Part shown: one piece after another, positions 31,822 to 41,544 of the stretch
Layout: each line of letters opens with the position of its first letter
How positions within the stretch are numbered: the first letter of the stretch is position 1
Assembly (NCBI GenBank): GCA_002356435.2
Contig: AP018040.2
Location: forward strand, 2,232,001-2,296,000
Source of the DNA: Petrimonas sp. IBARAKI
GTDB lineage: Bacteria; Bacteroidota; Bacteroidia; Bacteroidales; Dysgonomonadaceae
Direction of reading: 5' to 3'
Length of the DNA: 64,000 nt
Made by a program: the position numbers and the translations under genes
Notes under the pieces: generated by a model
What the model was told of the DNA's origin: nothing
What the model saw: the letters and a program-made list of their open reading frames with translations, nothing else
The model's database searches: none

Positions 31822-34098
31822 TCATTTCAAATACTTGGCCAGAAACCCCATCATCGCACCGTAAAAATCCATCCGGTTCTCCTCCCGGTAGAATCCGTGT
31901 CCTTCATTGTACTTCACCATGTAAGGTACATACAGGCCTTTGGCCCGCAACGCAGTAACAATCTGGTCGGATTCGTTGATGTTCACTCTCGGGTCATTCG
32001 CCCCCTGCACCACAAAAACCGGACGGATGATCTTGTCGGTTTGGTAAATCGGCGAAACCTCCCGGGCAATTTTTGCCTCTTCGGGATTATCCAGGTCGTA
32101 CCAAATCTCTTTAGCCATCTCTGTAAGTGGTTTCCAGTACTCGGGAAAAGAGGCAAAAAATGTTTCTATATTGGAAATCCCAACGTAGTCCACGCCACAC
32201 GTGTAGAGACCGGGAGTCTTGACTAACCCCATCAAGGTGGCGTAACCGCCGTGGCTACCTCCGTAAATGGCAACTTTAGCAGGATCCACCCATCCTTGGC
32301 CGATCACATGCTTCACGCCATCCTCCACATCGTCCATCACCTTCCGGCCGATTTGCTTGAAGCCGTTACGCAGAAATTCCTTCCCGTATCCGCCCGATAT
32401 TCGGAAATTAACCTGCAACGTGGCATACCCACGACTGGCAAAAAGCTGGGCCTCCGGATTAAAGCCCCACGAATCACGGACTCCCTGCGGACCGCCATGC
32501 GGATTCACTACCAAAGGGACTTTTTCTCCTTCCAGCGCTGCCTTCGGCAAGGTAATGTATCCGTGTAACGTAAGTCCGTCACGGCTTTTAAAAGTGATCG
32601 GCTTCATTTCCGCCATGTCGTCGGGATCGAGCTGGGGCATCAGGTCGTACAGCAGGCTGAATTCTCCGGCCCGGACATCGTACTCGTAGTACTTCCCATA
32701 CACTCTGTCGCTTTGTACCACAATAAGGAACTTCGTTTCATCGTCGTCAAAGTCAGTCACGTAATATTCCACGTCCTTGAATTCGTTAGCCATCTTCCTG
32801 GAAAAATCTTTAAAGAACGTGCTCTGGGGCAGAATCACGTATTTTTCTCCCTCGTATGCAAAGTAATCGATTTCGTAATTCCTCTTCCGCGAAAGCCTCA
32901 TCCCCGAGACATCAAAATGGGGATTGGAAAATACTTTTTTGATTACCTCGTTTTGTTTCAGGTCGTACAGCACAATTTCCGTTTTGTCGGAATCAAGGTT
33001 TGTCATCACATACGCATCATCCGGATGGTTACTCGCATAATTAAAGCTCATGATCCCGAAGGTGTCGTCCCACTTCATTTTCTTCAGCAAAGTAAACTTC
33101 CCCGACTGTAAGTCTTTGTAATAATATTCCATTTCAACACCGTTCACCATTTTGGTGTAGCCGCGCAAAGTGCCGTCTTTGTCAAAATCATATCCCTGAA
33201 TGGGGTTGGCCGGATCGTTATTCTCAAAAAGCTTCTCCAGAGCTCCGGTGTTTACATTCAATTTATAGGGTTCAAAAACCTGTTTGTTGTCTTTGTTCAT
33301 CGAGATGATGATGTAATCTTTCTGGTCTTTCAATTCATTCAACATCATCGCTCTTACCCCTTCAAAGGGAGTCAGGTCCATCAGGTTGCTGCCGTCGGTA
33401 TTTGCCGCATAAATATGGTAGTTCTCGTTGCCGCCCTTATCCATGACAAATATCAAACGGCTGTCGTTTACCCACCCGTAACCCTTAATAGGCTCCTCCT
33501 TCTCTTCAATGGCCCGGGTGACCTTGCCGGTGGCGATCTCTTTTATATACACGTGATTTTTCAACCCATCCTTCTCCATATACGACAAATATTTGCCGTT
33601 CGGCGAAAGCTGAAAAGAAGAGGCTTTCGGCTTGGCGAAATAATCCTCCACCCTATATTTGTAATCTCCCTTGTCGGATAGCTTCAAGGCTTGCAGTTCC
33701 TCTTCGGACGAAACCAAGGACGTAATTCCAGGTAGCTTGCTCTCAGATCTTTTTAAGGTCAGCGGCAACGACATTCCGGCTTGTTCGTAATTTCCAACGA
33801 TGCTGTCGCCTTGTAGTGCTCCGTTATAGATGATTTGCGCCGCCGATACTCCCAGCTTAATTGTTTTTCCGTCAGTTTCCACCTTGTCCACCGGAATTCC
33901 CGTTGCGCCCTGCACGGGCACATCCAGCGTGCCGGAATAACTTCCGTTTTCTTCGGCCAGATGAAAAATAAGATCGAGGTTCATTCCTTGAACCGATAAG
34001 GTTCCCTTCCAGTCTCCTGAAACACTTTGTGCATTTACACCCATAAAAACAACAGTTGTTAAGGCAATGATGATGCCCGTTTTTTTAAATAGATTCAT
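31822..34098 (-). CDS. S9 family prolyl-oligopeptidase-type serine peptidase
   Basis: 758 residues with a signal peptide. Residues ~25-110 form an extra lipocalin-like beta domain ('SGDWKGTLSVQGMNLDLIFHL'); then a seven-bladed propeller; then the alpha/beta-hydrolase domain with 'LVVNPHGGPQGVRDSWGF', nucleophile in 'IYGGSHGGYATLMG', acid in 'VVQGANDPRVNINES' and His in 'YNEGHGFYREENR'. Secreted dipeptidyl/acylaminoacyl peptidase, trimming peptides for nutrition. The N-terminal domain fused to an S9 peptidase is common in Bacteroidota. Confidence 0.93.
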   Translation of the reverse strand: MNLFKKTGIIIALTTVVFMGVNAQSVSGDWKGTLSVQGMNLDLIFHLAEENGSYSGTLDVPVQGATGIPVDKVETDGKTIKLGVSAAQIIYNGALQGDSIVGNYEQAGMSLPLTLKRSESKLPGITSLVSSEEELQALKLSDKGDYKYRVEDYFAKPKASSFQLSPNGKYLSYMEKDGLKNHVYIKEIATGKVTRAIEEKEEPIKGYGWVNDSRLIFVMDKGGNENYHIYAANTDGSNLMDLTPFEGVRAMMLNELKDQKDYIIISMNKDNKQVFEPYKLNVNTGALEKLFENNDPANPIQGYDFDKDGTLRGYTKMVNGVEMEYYYKDLQSGKFTLLKKMKWDDTFGIMSFNYASNHPDDAYVMTNLDSDKTEIVLYDLKQNEVIKKVFSNPHFDVSGMRLSRKRNYEIDYFAYEGEKYVILPQSTFFKDFSRKMANEFKDVEYYVTDFDDDETKFLIVVQSDRVYGKYYEYDVRAGEFSLLYDLMPQLDPDDMAEMKPITFKSRDGLTLHGYITLPKAALEGEKVPLVVNPHGGPQGVRDSWGFNPEAQLFASRGYATLQVNFRISGGYGKEFLRNGFKQIGRKVMDDVEDGVKHVIGQGWVDPAKVAIYGGSHGGYATLMGLVKTPGLYTCGVDYVGISNIETFFASFPEYWKPLTEMAKEIWYDLDNPEEAKIAREVSPIYQTDKIIRPVFVVQGANDPRVNINESDQIVTALRAKGLYVPYMVKYNEGHGFYREENRMDFYGAMMGFLAKYLK

Positions 34099-34162
34099 GA
34101 TACTTGGTTTTTACTATAAAACAATCGATCAAATAAATTGTTTTGGACACAGGAACCACGTA

Positions 34163-35338
34163 TTATAGTTCCACTGCGGATAATTCCGCCAAAGCCTGCT
34201 CGTAATCGCGCTCAACTACCAACGCTTGTATAACGGCATCGTAATAATACCCGATCTCCATCAGGTAATCCAGCAAGGAAATTTCTCCGCTGTCCAGCGC
34301 TTTTTTCAGGAGCGCGTCGTTCCTGTTTTCCGTTATCGACCGGCGAAGTTCCAATGCGTTTTGCTGCAATATCGATGCTTTATGGTAAAGGCCCTGCAGC
34401 CGGGTATAGAACTGTAGCCGGGTATCCTCCAGTGCCGTTTCCGAAGCCTTTACCCGGGCCTGTGCATGCCGTTGCCTGTTCTTGTTCTCCCAAAGCGGGA
34501 TGGAGACTCCCAGCGTAATACCCCGGAATTGCTCTCCAACCACTGTTTCACTCATATACCCGGTTGTGAACTTAGGCAACGACAAGGCACGGCTCAGCTT
34601 TACCTGTTCCTTTCCTATATTGACTTCTCCCTTTACGTATTGCAATACGGGATTCTTCGCTTCCGCGTTCGAATACCATTCTTCGAAATCTGCAGGAAGT
34701 ACCGGAGGAGTGAACTCATCCTGTGTAAAAAAGATTTCCTTTCCGCCGTTCATTCTTTTCAGTTCAGCCAGCAAAGCTACCTGTTCAGCCTCTACCTTTG
34801 CCCGTTCGGTTTGTATGGCGGTCAGGTTCAGCTTGGCCTTATTGTACTCGAGAATATCCGCATCACCCTTATCCAACCTGATGCGGTAAGTGTCCGCAAT
34901 CCTTTGTGCATTCTCCAGGCGTATCCCATATTCTTTTGCCAGGGCATTGTAATGCACCAGATCAATACAGGTTTGCTTGGCTTGAAGCAACAGGCGGGTT
35001 CGCTCTGCCTTGTAAGCGAGATCGGCATTCCTGCTTTGCAGGTCGCCAATGTTTCTGCGATGGCCGTAAGCCGTTGGAAAATCAAAGGACTGAGTAACCG
35101 CAAGATCGGTTCGACGGCCGATAGCCGCGGGATTTCCCCAAAGGTAATTGAATTCAACTTCCGGATTAGAGATATAGATTCCGGTACGGTTTTCGATTTT
35201 CTGCGCTTCCGTTTGTTCCCGTAATGCAGCCAAGGTAGTATTATTTGTTTCAATACGCTGCAAAACAACGGTATATTTATCTTGGGCAAGAGCCACAAAA
35301 GGAGCAATATAAAGGATGATAAAAATAAAAGCTTTCAT
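34163..35338 (-). CDS. TolC-family outer-membrane channel (CusC-like)
   Basis: 391 residues with signal peptide ending 'FVALAQ'. Long amphipathic helices in two repeats, with 'ISNPEVEFNYLWGNP' and 'LQYVKGEVNIGKEQVKLSRALSLPKF' typical of CzcC/CusC outer membrane factors. Forms the trimeric exit duct of the metal pump. Last gene of the operon; start overlaps the pump stop by 4 nt. Confidence 0.9.
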   Translation of the reverse strand: MKAFIFIILYIAPFVALAQDKYTVVLQRIETNNTTLAALREQTEAQKIENRTGIYISNPEVEFNYLWGNPAAIGRRTDLAVTQSFDFPTAYGHRRNIGDLQSRNADLAYKAERTRLLLQAKQTCIDLVHYNALAKEYGIRLENAQRIADTYRIRLDKGDADILEYNKAKLNLTAIQTERAKVEAEQVALLAELKRMNGGKEIFFTQDEFTPPVLPADFEEWYSNAEAKNPVLQYVKGEVNIGKEQVKLSRALSLPKFTTGYMSETVVGEQFRGITLGVSIPLWENKNRQRHAQARVKASETALEDTRLQFYTRLQGLYHKASILQQNALELRRSITENRNDALLKKALDSGEISLLDYLMEIGYYYDAVIQALVVERDYEQALAELSAVEL

Positions 35339-38300
35339 TTTTTTCTTTTTTTCTCTATTGTTTCATACACGATGGGAACAATAAATATATTCAGGATAGT
35401 GGAGGTAAGCAAACCGCCCAGCACAACTACAGCCATGGGGCTTTGGATTTCATTTCCGGGTTTCCCACCCTGAAAAACAAGGGGTACAAGAGCCAGAGCA
35501 GCCGTGAGCGCAGTCATCAGAATGGGGTTAAGACGATCGGTGGAACCGTGCAACACCCTTTGGTGAAGAGGCTCCCCATCCTGCTGCATGTGCTGATACC
35601 TCGATATCAGCAAGATTCCATTTCGCGTGGCAATACCAAAAAGGGTAATAAAACCGATGATGGACGGTATGCTGATAACACCGGAAGTAAAAAACACAGC
35701 CAGGACCCCACCAATCAATGCCAGCGGAAGGTTGAGCAAAACGATGGCCGAGAGAGTCAGGTCCTTGAATTCTCCGTACAGCAGCAAGAAGATGACACAA
35801 ACTGCCAGAAGCGATGCAATCAATAACGTGCGTGTAGCGTTTGCCGCTGTCTCAAACTGCCCACCGTACTCAATCCTATAGCCTTCGGGCAAGACGACAT
35901 TCTCCTCAATGTTTTGCCGGATATCATCCACCACACTTTTCAAGTCGCGTCCCGACGTATTTGCGGAAACGACAATCTTGCGCTGCACATTTTCACGCGA
36001 AATACTGCTTGGGCCGCCAACCGAGACAATATCGGCAATCTCTTCCAGCGGCACTTTGCGGCCGCTGCCCACATCAATCAACGCCGAACGGACCCGGTCT
36101 ATACTTTCGGTATAGTTTTCGTTCAGCCGCAAGATCAGCTCAAAGCTACGCTGCCCTTCGTAAATATCGGCTAACTTCTCCCCGGCAAAGGCCAGTTCCA
36201 CAAACCGGTTAAAGTCTTCTACCGAGATACCGTACTTCGAGAGCATTCCCCTGTTAGCCCTCAGTTGCAGTTGCGGCGTCTCCGTCTGTTGCTCCACCGA
36301 AACATCCACCAAGCCGTCAATCCCTTTTATCGAGTGTTGAATCTGGTTGCCCAGCATAAACAAATCGCTCAGGTCGGTACCGAAAAGCTTTATGGCTATG
36401 CTTGCCCGCGTTCCCGAGAGCATATGATCAATGCGGTGTCCGAGCGGTTGTCCCACGGTCACCGCCATTCCGGGGACAGCCGCCAACACGTTGCGGACCT
36501 CCTTCATAAACTCCTCGTTGCTCCTTTTTGTCAATCTGAACTGCACATCAATCTCGGAGCTGTTGCTCGTCTGCGAATGTTCGTCCAGTTCACCACGTCC
36601 GGTACGGCGTGCAGTGCTGGCCACCTCCGGGATCTTCAGCAACTCTGTTTCCATCAGGTTTCCCAACCGGTTGGTTTCCTCCAGTGAAACTCCGGGTTTG
36701 GTCACTGCCGTTATTACCAGGGCTCCCTCGTTAAATTCCGGCAAGAAACTTCGCCCCATGGTAAAGAACAAGCCAACCGAAACCAGAAACAAGCCAATCG
36801 TAGGATAAAGCACCTTCTTCTTGTTCCGGAGCACCCATTCGAGTGATTTTTCATAAAGGCTTGTCAGCCTGACCGTCAGCCAGCTGTCTGCTTTGTTTTT
36901 ATCCAGGTACTTTTCGTTGGAGAGCAACAGTTTGCACATCAGCGGAGTGACTGTCATGGCGACAATCAACGACATAAACAGCGCGACGATAAATGCAACA
37001 CCAAGCGGTTTCAGCATACGTCCTTCCATTCCGGTAAGGAAGAACAACGGAATAAAGGCCACCATAATAATCAATGTCGCATTAAGAATGGATGCGCGAA
37101 TTTCAATGGACGCGTTCAACACAATATCGAATACCGGCCTCCTCTCTTCCCGGGGCTTTCGATGGTTTTGTCTTAACCGCTTATACACGTTCTCCACATC
37201 AATAATGGCATCATCCACCAGTGAACCGATGGCAATAGTCATTCCTCCCAATGTCATCGTGTTGATGTTCATCCCCAGAAAGTGCAGGACGATAACCGTT
37301 CCGAACAATGAAAGCGGGATGGCCACGATGGAGATGATCGTCGTGCGAAAACTCGCTAAAAAAAGAAAAAGGATGACAACCACAAACAGCGCTCCTTCTA
37401 ACATAGCGCTCCCCACATTTCTGACAGATGATTCAATAAAATCGGCCTGACGGAATATCCGGGTATTCATAACCACATCCCGAGGCAACGACTTTCCAAT
37501 CTCCCCCAGGTTCTTTTCAATATTTTCAGTTACTTTTAACGTGTTGATGTTGGGTTGTTTGGAAACGGCTATTATCACAGCAGGTTCAGCATTCTCGGAA
37601 GCGTATCCGTACTTCACCGCGCTCCCGATCACTACCTCTGCCACATCAGACACTACAACGGGCCGGTTGTTCACGGTTTTAATGTGCGTGTTCCCCAGTT
37701 CCTCCAGGTCGTTGGAACGGGCCATTCCTCGAATCATGTATTCGTTTCCAAAGTCGCGGACAACACCTCCCGATGAGTTAGCGCTAAAACTTCTCCCGGC
37801 CTGAGCCAGTTCATTCATGCTCACTCCCAGAAAATCCATCTTCTGCGGATCGGCCAGGAGCTGGTACTGCTTGTAATCCCCTCCAATAATCGTAACCTGT
37901 GAGACGCCTCCCGTCGCCAGGATTGCCGGCTTCACCACCCACTCCGCCAACGTACGCAATTCCATCTGCGAGGTGCTGTCGGACTTTAATCCGATAAAAA
38001 GGATTTCGCCCATAATGCTCGACTGTGGGGCGAGTACCGGAACAATACCTTCGGGCAATACGCTGCCCAACGTAACCATTTTCTCGCTCACCACCTGGCG
38101 CGCTTTAAAAATATCGGCACCCCAGTCAAATTCAACCCAGACAAAGGAGTATCCCTGCATCGACGCCGAGCGTACGCGGCGTACGTTGGTAGCACCGTTT
38201 ACGGAAGTTTCAATGTGAAAAGTCACCAAACGCTCAACCTCTTCGGCAGACATGCCGTGGGCATCCGTCATAACAGCAACAGTAGGGGCAGTCAGATCAG

Positions 38301-38418
38301 GGAACACATCCACATCCATCTTCTGGACCGTGAATAAACCGCCCACAATGAGAAGAACCGCACCCAACAACACAAAAAGCTTGTTATTGAGTGAATAGTT
38401 TATTATCTTATTCAGCAT
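35335..38418 (-). CDS. Heavy-metal efflux RND pump, CusA/CzcA family
   Basis: 1027 residues, twelve transmembrane helices in two repeats split by large periplasmic loops. Starts 'NKLFVLLGAVLLIVGG'; N-loop 'DVFPDLTAPTVAVMTDAHGMS'; TM4 'IGSLVDDAIIDVENVYKRL' with the acidic relay residues of the HME subgroup; 'GRSFLPEFNEGALVI' begins the second half. Proton-driven export of Cu(I)/Ag(I) or Zn/Co/Cd from the periplasm; the metal cannot be fixed by eye. Operon partner of CusB- and CusC-like genes. Confidence 0.93.
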   Translation of the reverse strand: MLNKIINYSLNNKLFVLLGAVLLIVGGLFTVQKMDVDVFPDLTAPTVAVMTDAHGMSAEEVERLVTFHIETSVNGATNVRRVRSASMQGYSFVWVEFDWGADIFKARQVVSEKMVTLGSVLPEGIVPVLAPQSSIMGEILFIGLKSDSTSQMELRTLAEWVVKPAILATGGVSQVTIIGGDYKQYQLLADPQKMDFLGVSMNELAQAGRSFSANSSGGVVRDFGNEYMIRGMARSNDLEELGNTHIKTVNNRPVVVSDVAEVVIGSAVKYGYASENAEPAVIIAVSKQPNINTLKVTENIEKNLGEIGKSLPRDVVMNTRIFRQADFIESSVRNVGSAMLEGALFVVVILFLFLASFRTTIISIVAIPLSLFGTVIVLHFLGMNINTMTLGGMTIAIGSLVDDAIIDVENVYKRLRQNHRKPREERRPVFDIVLNASIEIRASILNATLIIMVAFIPLFFLTGMEGRMLKPLGVAFIVALFMSLIVAMTVTPLMCKLLLSNEKYLDKNKADSWLTVRLTSLYEKSLEWVLRNKKKVLYPTIGLFLVSVGLFFTMGRSFLPEFNEGALVITAVTKPGVSLEETNRLGNLMETELLKIPEVASTARRTGRGELDEHSQTSNSSEIDVQFRLTKRSNEEFMKEVRNVLAAVPGMAVTVGQPLGHRIDHMLSGTRASIAIKLFGTDLSDLFMLGNQIQHSIKGIDGLVDVSVEQQTETPQLQLRANRGMLSKYGISVEDFNRFVELAFAGEKLADIYEGQRSFELILRLNENYTESIDRVRSALIDVGSGRKVPLEEIADIVSVGGPSSISRENVQRKIVVSANTSGRDLKSVVDDIRQNIEENVVLPEGYRIEYGGQFETAANATRTLLIASLLAVCVIFLLLYGEFKDLTLSAIVLLNLPLALIGGVLAVFFTSGVISIPSIIGFITLFGIATRNGILLISRYQHMQQDGEPLHQRVLHGSTDRLNPILMTALTAALALVPLVFQGGKPGNEIQSPMAVVVLGGLLTSTILNIFIVPIVYETIEKKRKK

Positions 38419-38434
38419 AATTCAGGATCTTTAA

Positions 38435-39937
38435 TTAATGAACGTGGCCGGAATGAACATCGATTGCACCTGCAGCCTGTGCCAGCTTGACCAGGATAGC
38501 TCCCTTGCTGACAACACGTTCAGCCTCCGAAACGCCCGTCGTGATTTCTGTGCGAAGCCCGTCGGTCCGTCCTCTTTTCACCAAACGTTTTTCAAAAAGT
38601 TCGGGAGTCAGTTGAACATACACAAAATAATTGCCCATCTCCTCCACTACCGCTTCATTGGCAACAGTCAACACCTCTTCTCCCGCCTGCGTCCGGATAA
38701 ACATTTCGATAAAACTACCGGGAATAAAACCGGCCCGGTTGTCAACCTGAAACAGTACCGGAAGAAGGGGATTGCCCGTGTCGGCCGATTTTCCGAACGA
38801 AACTACACGGCCATTCAGCTCTTCCAGCGTGTAGGTTGCTTTGTTTTCCATAAAGCGGAAAGTAACGGTGGAAATACGGTTGAGTTCTTCAAAATATTTG
38901 GGCCGCAGTTCCGCTTTAACAAATAAGTTCCTGTTTTGAGAAACCCTTAAAACAGGCTGTCCGGCTTCTGCATACTCTCCGTTGCGTACCAGGACAGCCG
39001 CAATAAACCCGCCGATGGGTGAATTCACCGATTGTTTCCCGGCAGAGAAGTTCTTTTGCAGGTTATTGAAATTTGCCCGGGCATTTTCCATTTCGGTTTC
39101 TGCCCTCCGCAACTCGCGTTGCGAAACAATCCGGTCTTTCGCCAGTTCAGCCTTGCGGTCGTATTCTGCCCTGGCCAGGCTATACTCGTTCCTAGCCTCT
39201 GAGAAACGGACGGAGAGGTTGTTGTCGGCCATGCCGCTGCCATCGATGGTAAACAACGTTTCTCCCGCACCCACAGCTCTCCCCTCCACCACATCATCTC
39301 CGGGAAAGAGCACCACACCTCCAGTTTTTGCCACGACAATACGTTCATCGCCCGGCGACGGCTGGATTTGCCCGATCGTCCGGATGACCTGTCCGAAAGG
39401 CTCCTTCCGGATCTCTTCGGTAGCAAAATCAACCTTCCAGCTTTGTTCTTTGGTAAAAACAGCACCGTTGCTGCTTGTAATCACCGCATCCTCTGCCGCA
39501 TGTATAGCGTCGTTCAGGTCGGCAAACACGGTGATTCCCTCAACGGTAAGCTGCGATATTTTACCGGATATTTTCACGTTGAACAGCAGCTTTGCTTCTC
39601 CTTTCTCCCCGGGTTTCAGGGTAAATCTGAAAATTCCCGGGCGCATGGGTGAATCGAGGGTTTGGCTTACGGTATCGTCACCTACAACCAGGCTTGCCGT
39701 TACGCTTCCGTTTTCCAGCGGTTTAAAATTTTCCAAACGAGTGAAATGAGCAAGGATTTCGCTTTCGTGACCAACAGCAAAGGGAGTTGCCTCTGCAAAC
39801 ATTTCAAAGCCGTCACTGTAGGAAATCAGCTGCAGATTATCCACGTGGCCGTGGTCTAGGTCCTGATCGTTGTTCCGGTTACAAGACAAGGTTGCAACCG
39901 CCAGAAACAACGCTGAAACCAAATAAGTTAATTTCAT
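38435..39937 (-). CDS. Heavy-metal RND periplasmic adaptor lipoprotein (CusB-like)
   Basis: 500 residues; lipoprotein signal ending 'VATLSC', an Asp/His-rich linker 'DQDLDHGHVD', an extra N-terminal Ig-like domain (~35-135), then adaptor domains: 'VVAKTGGVVLFPGDDVVEGRAVGAGETLF', hairpin ~250-310, 'VNSPIGGFIAAVLVRNGEYAEAGQPVLRV', and a His-rich C-terminus 'DVHSGHVH'. The histidines at both ends fit metal handling. Links the CusA-like pump to the outer-membrane channel. Confidence 0.92.
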   Translation of the reverse strand: MKLTYLVSALFLAVATLSCNRNNDQDLDHGHVDNLQLISYSDGFEMFAEATPFAVGHESEILAHFTRLENFKPLENGSVTASLVVGDDTVSQTLDSPMRPGIFRFTLKPGEKGEAKLLFNVKISGKISQLTVEGITVFADLNDAIHAAEDAVITSSNGAVFTKEQSWKVDFATEEIRKEPFGQVIRTIGQIQPSPGDERIVVAKTGGVVLFPGDDVVEGRAVGAGETLFTIDGSGMADNNLSVRFSEARNEYSLARAEYDRKAELAKDRIVSQRELRRAETEMENARANFNNLQKNFSAGKQSVNSPIGGFIAAVLVRNGEYAEAGQPVLRVSQNRNLFVKAELRPKYFEELNRISTVTFRFMENKATYTLEELNGRVVSFGKSADTGNPLLPVLFQVDNRAGFIPGSFIEMFIRTQAGEEVLTVANEAVVEEMGNYFVYVQLTPELFEKRLVKRGRTDGLRTEITTGVSEAERVVSKGAILVKLAQAAGAIDVHSGHVH

Positions 39938-40026
39938 TGTAACTGATTTTAATGGAATATAAAAAGAGATGAATAATCAACCGGAAAGAGTTATTCCGGA
40001 AGTTGATCGTAAAAAAACGGTAAAAA

Positions 40027-40470
40027 TCAGCAGAAAGGAGGAGCTCGTAATCCTTTGGATTGAGCTATATGGCTGGTATATAAAGAGATTAAATGCGGTT
40101 TTCGCAGGAAAGGAAGCGGCGTACTTTCCGGTTCAAGCCGATTGGAATAATCTGCGGGAAGGTACAGTACTGAAAACGGAGAATCACCCTCCACATCATC
40201 TCCTCCGGAGTGAAGAGTGTGGCTGTCATTGACAAAGCGGATGTAGATATTGTCCAGCAGGCAATCTTTCAACCCTAACTCCCGGTGAGCATTCCTGTCG
40301 TTTTCAGAGAAATTGGCTTTGCTATCCAGGTGCCGGCAATGATGCGCCGCATTGCTTTGATGATAAGATATACTGCAGGATTCAGAAAGCGCATGGTGAT
40401 GCGGAATAAACACATGAGCCAATAAAACCATATTGGCTAAAAACATCAAACTTATTCCAATTGCTCTTTT
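40027..40470 (-). CDS. Histidine-rich exported protein of the metal efflux operon (DUF6769-like)
   Basis: 147 residues from ATG 40470 ('MKRAIGISLMFLANMVLLAHVF'), a start placed 19 nt after a well-formed promoter; the longer frame to 40536 would begin upstream of it. One N-terminal hydrophobic segment, then 'IPHHHALSESCSISYHQSN' and 'AAHHCRHLD', a probable metal-binding stretch. Small proteins of this type commonly open Bacteroidota Cus/Czc operons; a periplasmic metal sink or sensor is inferred. Confidence 0.75.
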   Translation of the reverse strand, partial: KRAIGISLMFLANMVLLAHVFIPHHHALSESCSISYHQSNAAHHCRHLDSKANFSENDRNAHRELGLKDCLLDNIYIRFVNDSHTLHSGGDDVEGDSPFSVLYLPADYSNRLEPESTPLPFLRKPHLISLYTSHIAQSKGLRAPPFC

Positions 40471-40488
40471 CATCCTTGAGTATGTCCG

Positions 40489-40521
40489 CAAAGGTAAAAA
40501 AAAATTTATATACCCTCCAAA
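40489..40521 (-). promoter_or_regulatory. Promoter of the metal efflux operon
   Basis: Minus strand: TTTG (40518-40521), 21 nt, TACCTTTG (40489-40496). A perfect -33/-7 pair, 19 nt ahead of the small exported protein, and it decides the start codon of that gene. Confidence 0.8.
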
Positions 40522-40614
40522 TGAAAAGGAGATCAAGGCAAACGAAACAGTGCAGATCAGGGTTAAAATTCACGATAAAAACCCTTTAACGCTTGCATTT
40601 ATGAATTTATTGTG

Positions 40615-40622
40615 TATTTTTG
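40615..40622 (+). promoter_or_regulatory. Predicted -7 element of the aldo/keto reductase gene
   Basis: TATTTTTG with CTTG 19 nt upstream; 44 nt before the start codon. Confidence 0.55.
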
Positions 40623-40665
40623 AGACGTCGAACATTTTAAAAGCAAAAGAAAAACGGACAAACTC

Positions 40666-41544
40666 ATGAAAAATTTATCGCGTCGAAAATTTATCCGTAC
40701 CGGGCTGGCAGGCTTTGCCGGGTTAACCGTGGGCGGACCGGGTTTATTGAAATTAACATATACCCCCGAAATTACCGTTGACCGGGTTAAACTGGGAAAC
40801 TCAGGGCTGAACGTGTCACGTATTGCTTTGGGTACAGGTTCCCGGGGAGGATCAAAGGCATCAAACCAAACCCGGTTAGGTATGGAGAAATTTGTCGAGA
40901 TAGCTCACCATGCCTACCAAAGAGGTATCCGGTTCTTCGATATGGCCGACTCGTACGGATCGCACCCGTATGTCGGTGAAGCAATAAAAAACCTCCCCCG
41001 TGAAAAAATCACCCTGCTGACAAAGATCTGGACGTATGAAGACGGATCGGACAAAAACATTCCGGTCCGGGAATCCCTGGACCGTTACCGCCAGGAGCTC
41101 GGCACCGGGTATATAGATATTGTACTGATGCATTGCCTGATGCAGGGAGGTTGGAGCCAGAACCGCAGGCATTATATGGATGGATTGTCGAAAGCCAAAC
41201 AAGACGGTATAATCAAAGCGGTGGGAGTCTCCTGCCACAACTGGGATGCCATGGTTGAAGCAGTAGACAACCCGTGGGTGGATGTCATCATGGCGCGCAT
41301 CAATCCGTTTCAAAGCCTCATGGACGGGACTCCCGACGCGGTAAAAGAACTTCTGGGAAAAGCCCGGAAGAACGGAAAAGGGGTTATAGGCATGAAGATT
41401 TTCGGTGAAGGCCGTCACGTAAGTGACGGTGAACGCGAACAGTCGTTGAAGTTTGCGCTTACCGAGGCCAACATCCATTGCATGACGTTAGGGTTGGAAT
41501 CCATTGCCCAGGTAGACGACGCTGTCGGAAGGGTCATGGGTTAG
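40666..41544 (+). CDS. Tat-signal aldo/keto reductase
   Basis: 292 residues. Twin-arginine signal 'LSRRKFIRTGLAGFAG' predicts export after cofactor loading. The catalytic tetrad is Asp92, Tyr97 ('FDMADSYGSH'), Lys120 ('LLTKIW') and His156 ('VLMHCL'). TIM-barrel NAD(P)H-dependent oxidoreductase; substrate unknown. Its last 57 nt lie opposite the end of the convergent glycosidase gene. Confidence 0.92.
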   Translation: MKNLSRRKFIRTGLAGFAGLTVGGPGLLKLTYTPEITVDRVKLGNSGLNVSRIALGTGSRGGSKASNQTRLGMEKFVEIAHHAYQRGIRFFDMADSYGSHPYVGEAIKNLPREKITLLTKIWTYEDGSDKNIPVRESLDRYRQELGTGYIDIVLMHCLMQGGWSQNRRHYMDGLSKAKQDGIIKAVGVSCHNWDAMVEAVDNPWVDVIMARINPFQSLMDGTPDAVKELLGKARKNGKGVIGMKIFGEGRHVSDGEREQSLKFALTEANIHCMTLGLESIAQVDDAVGRVMG

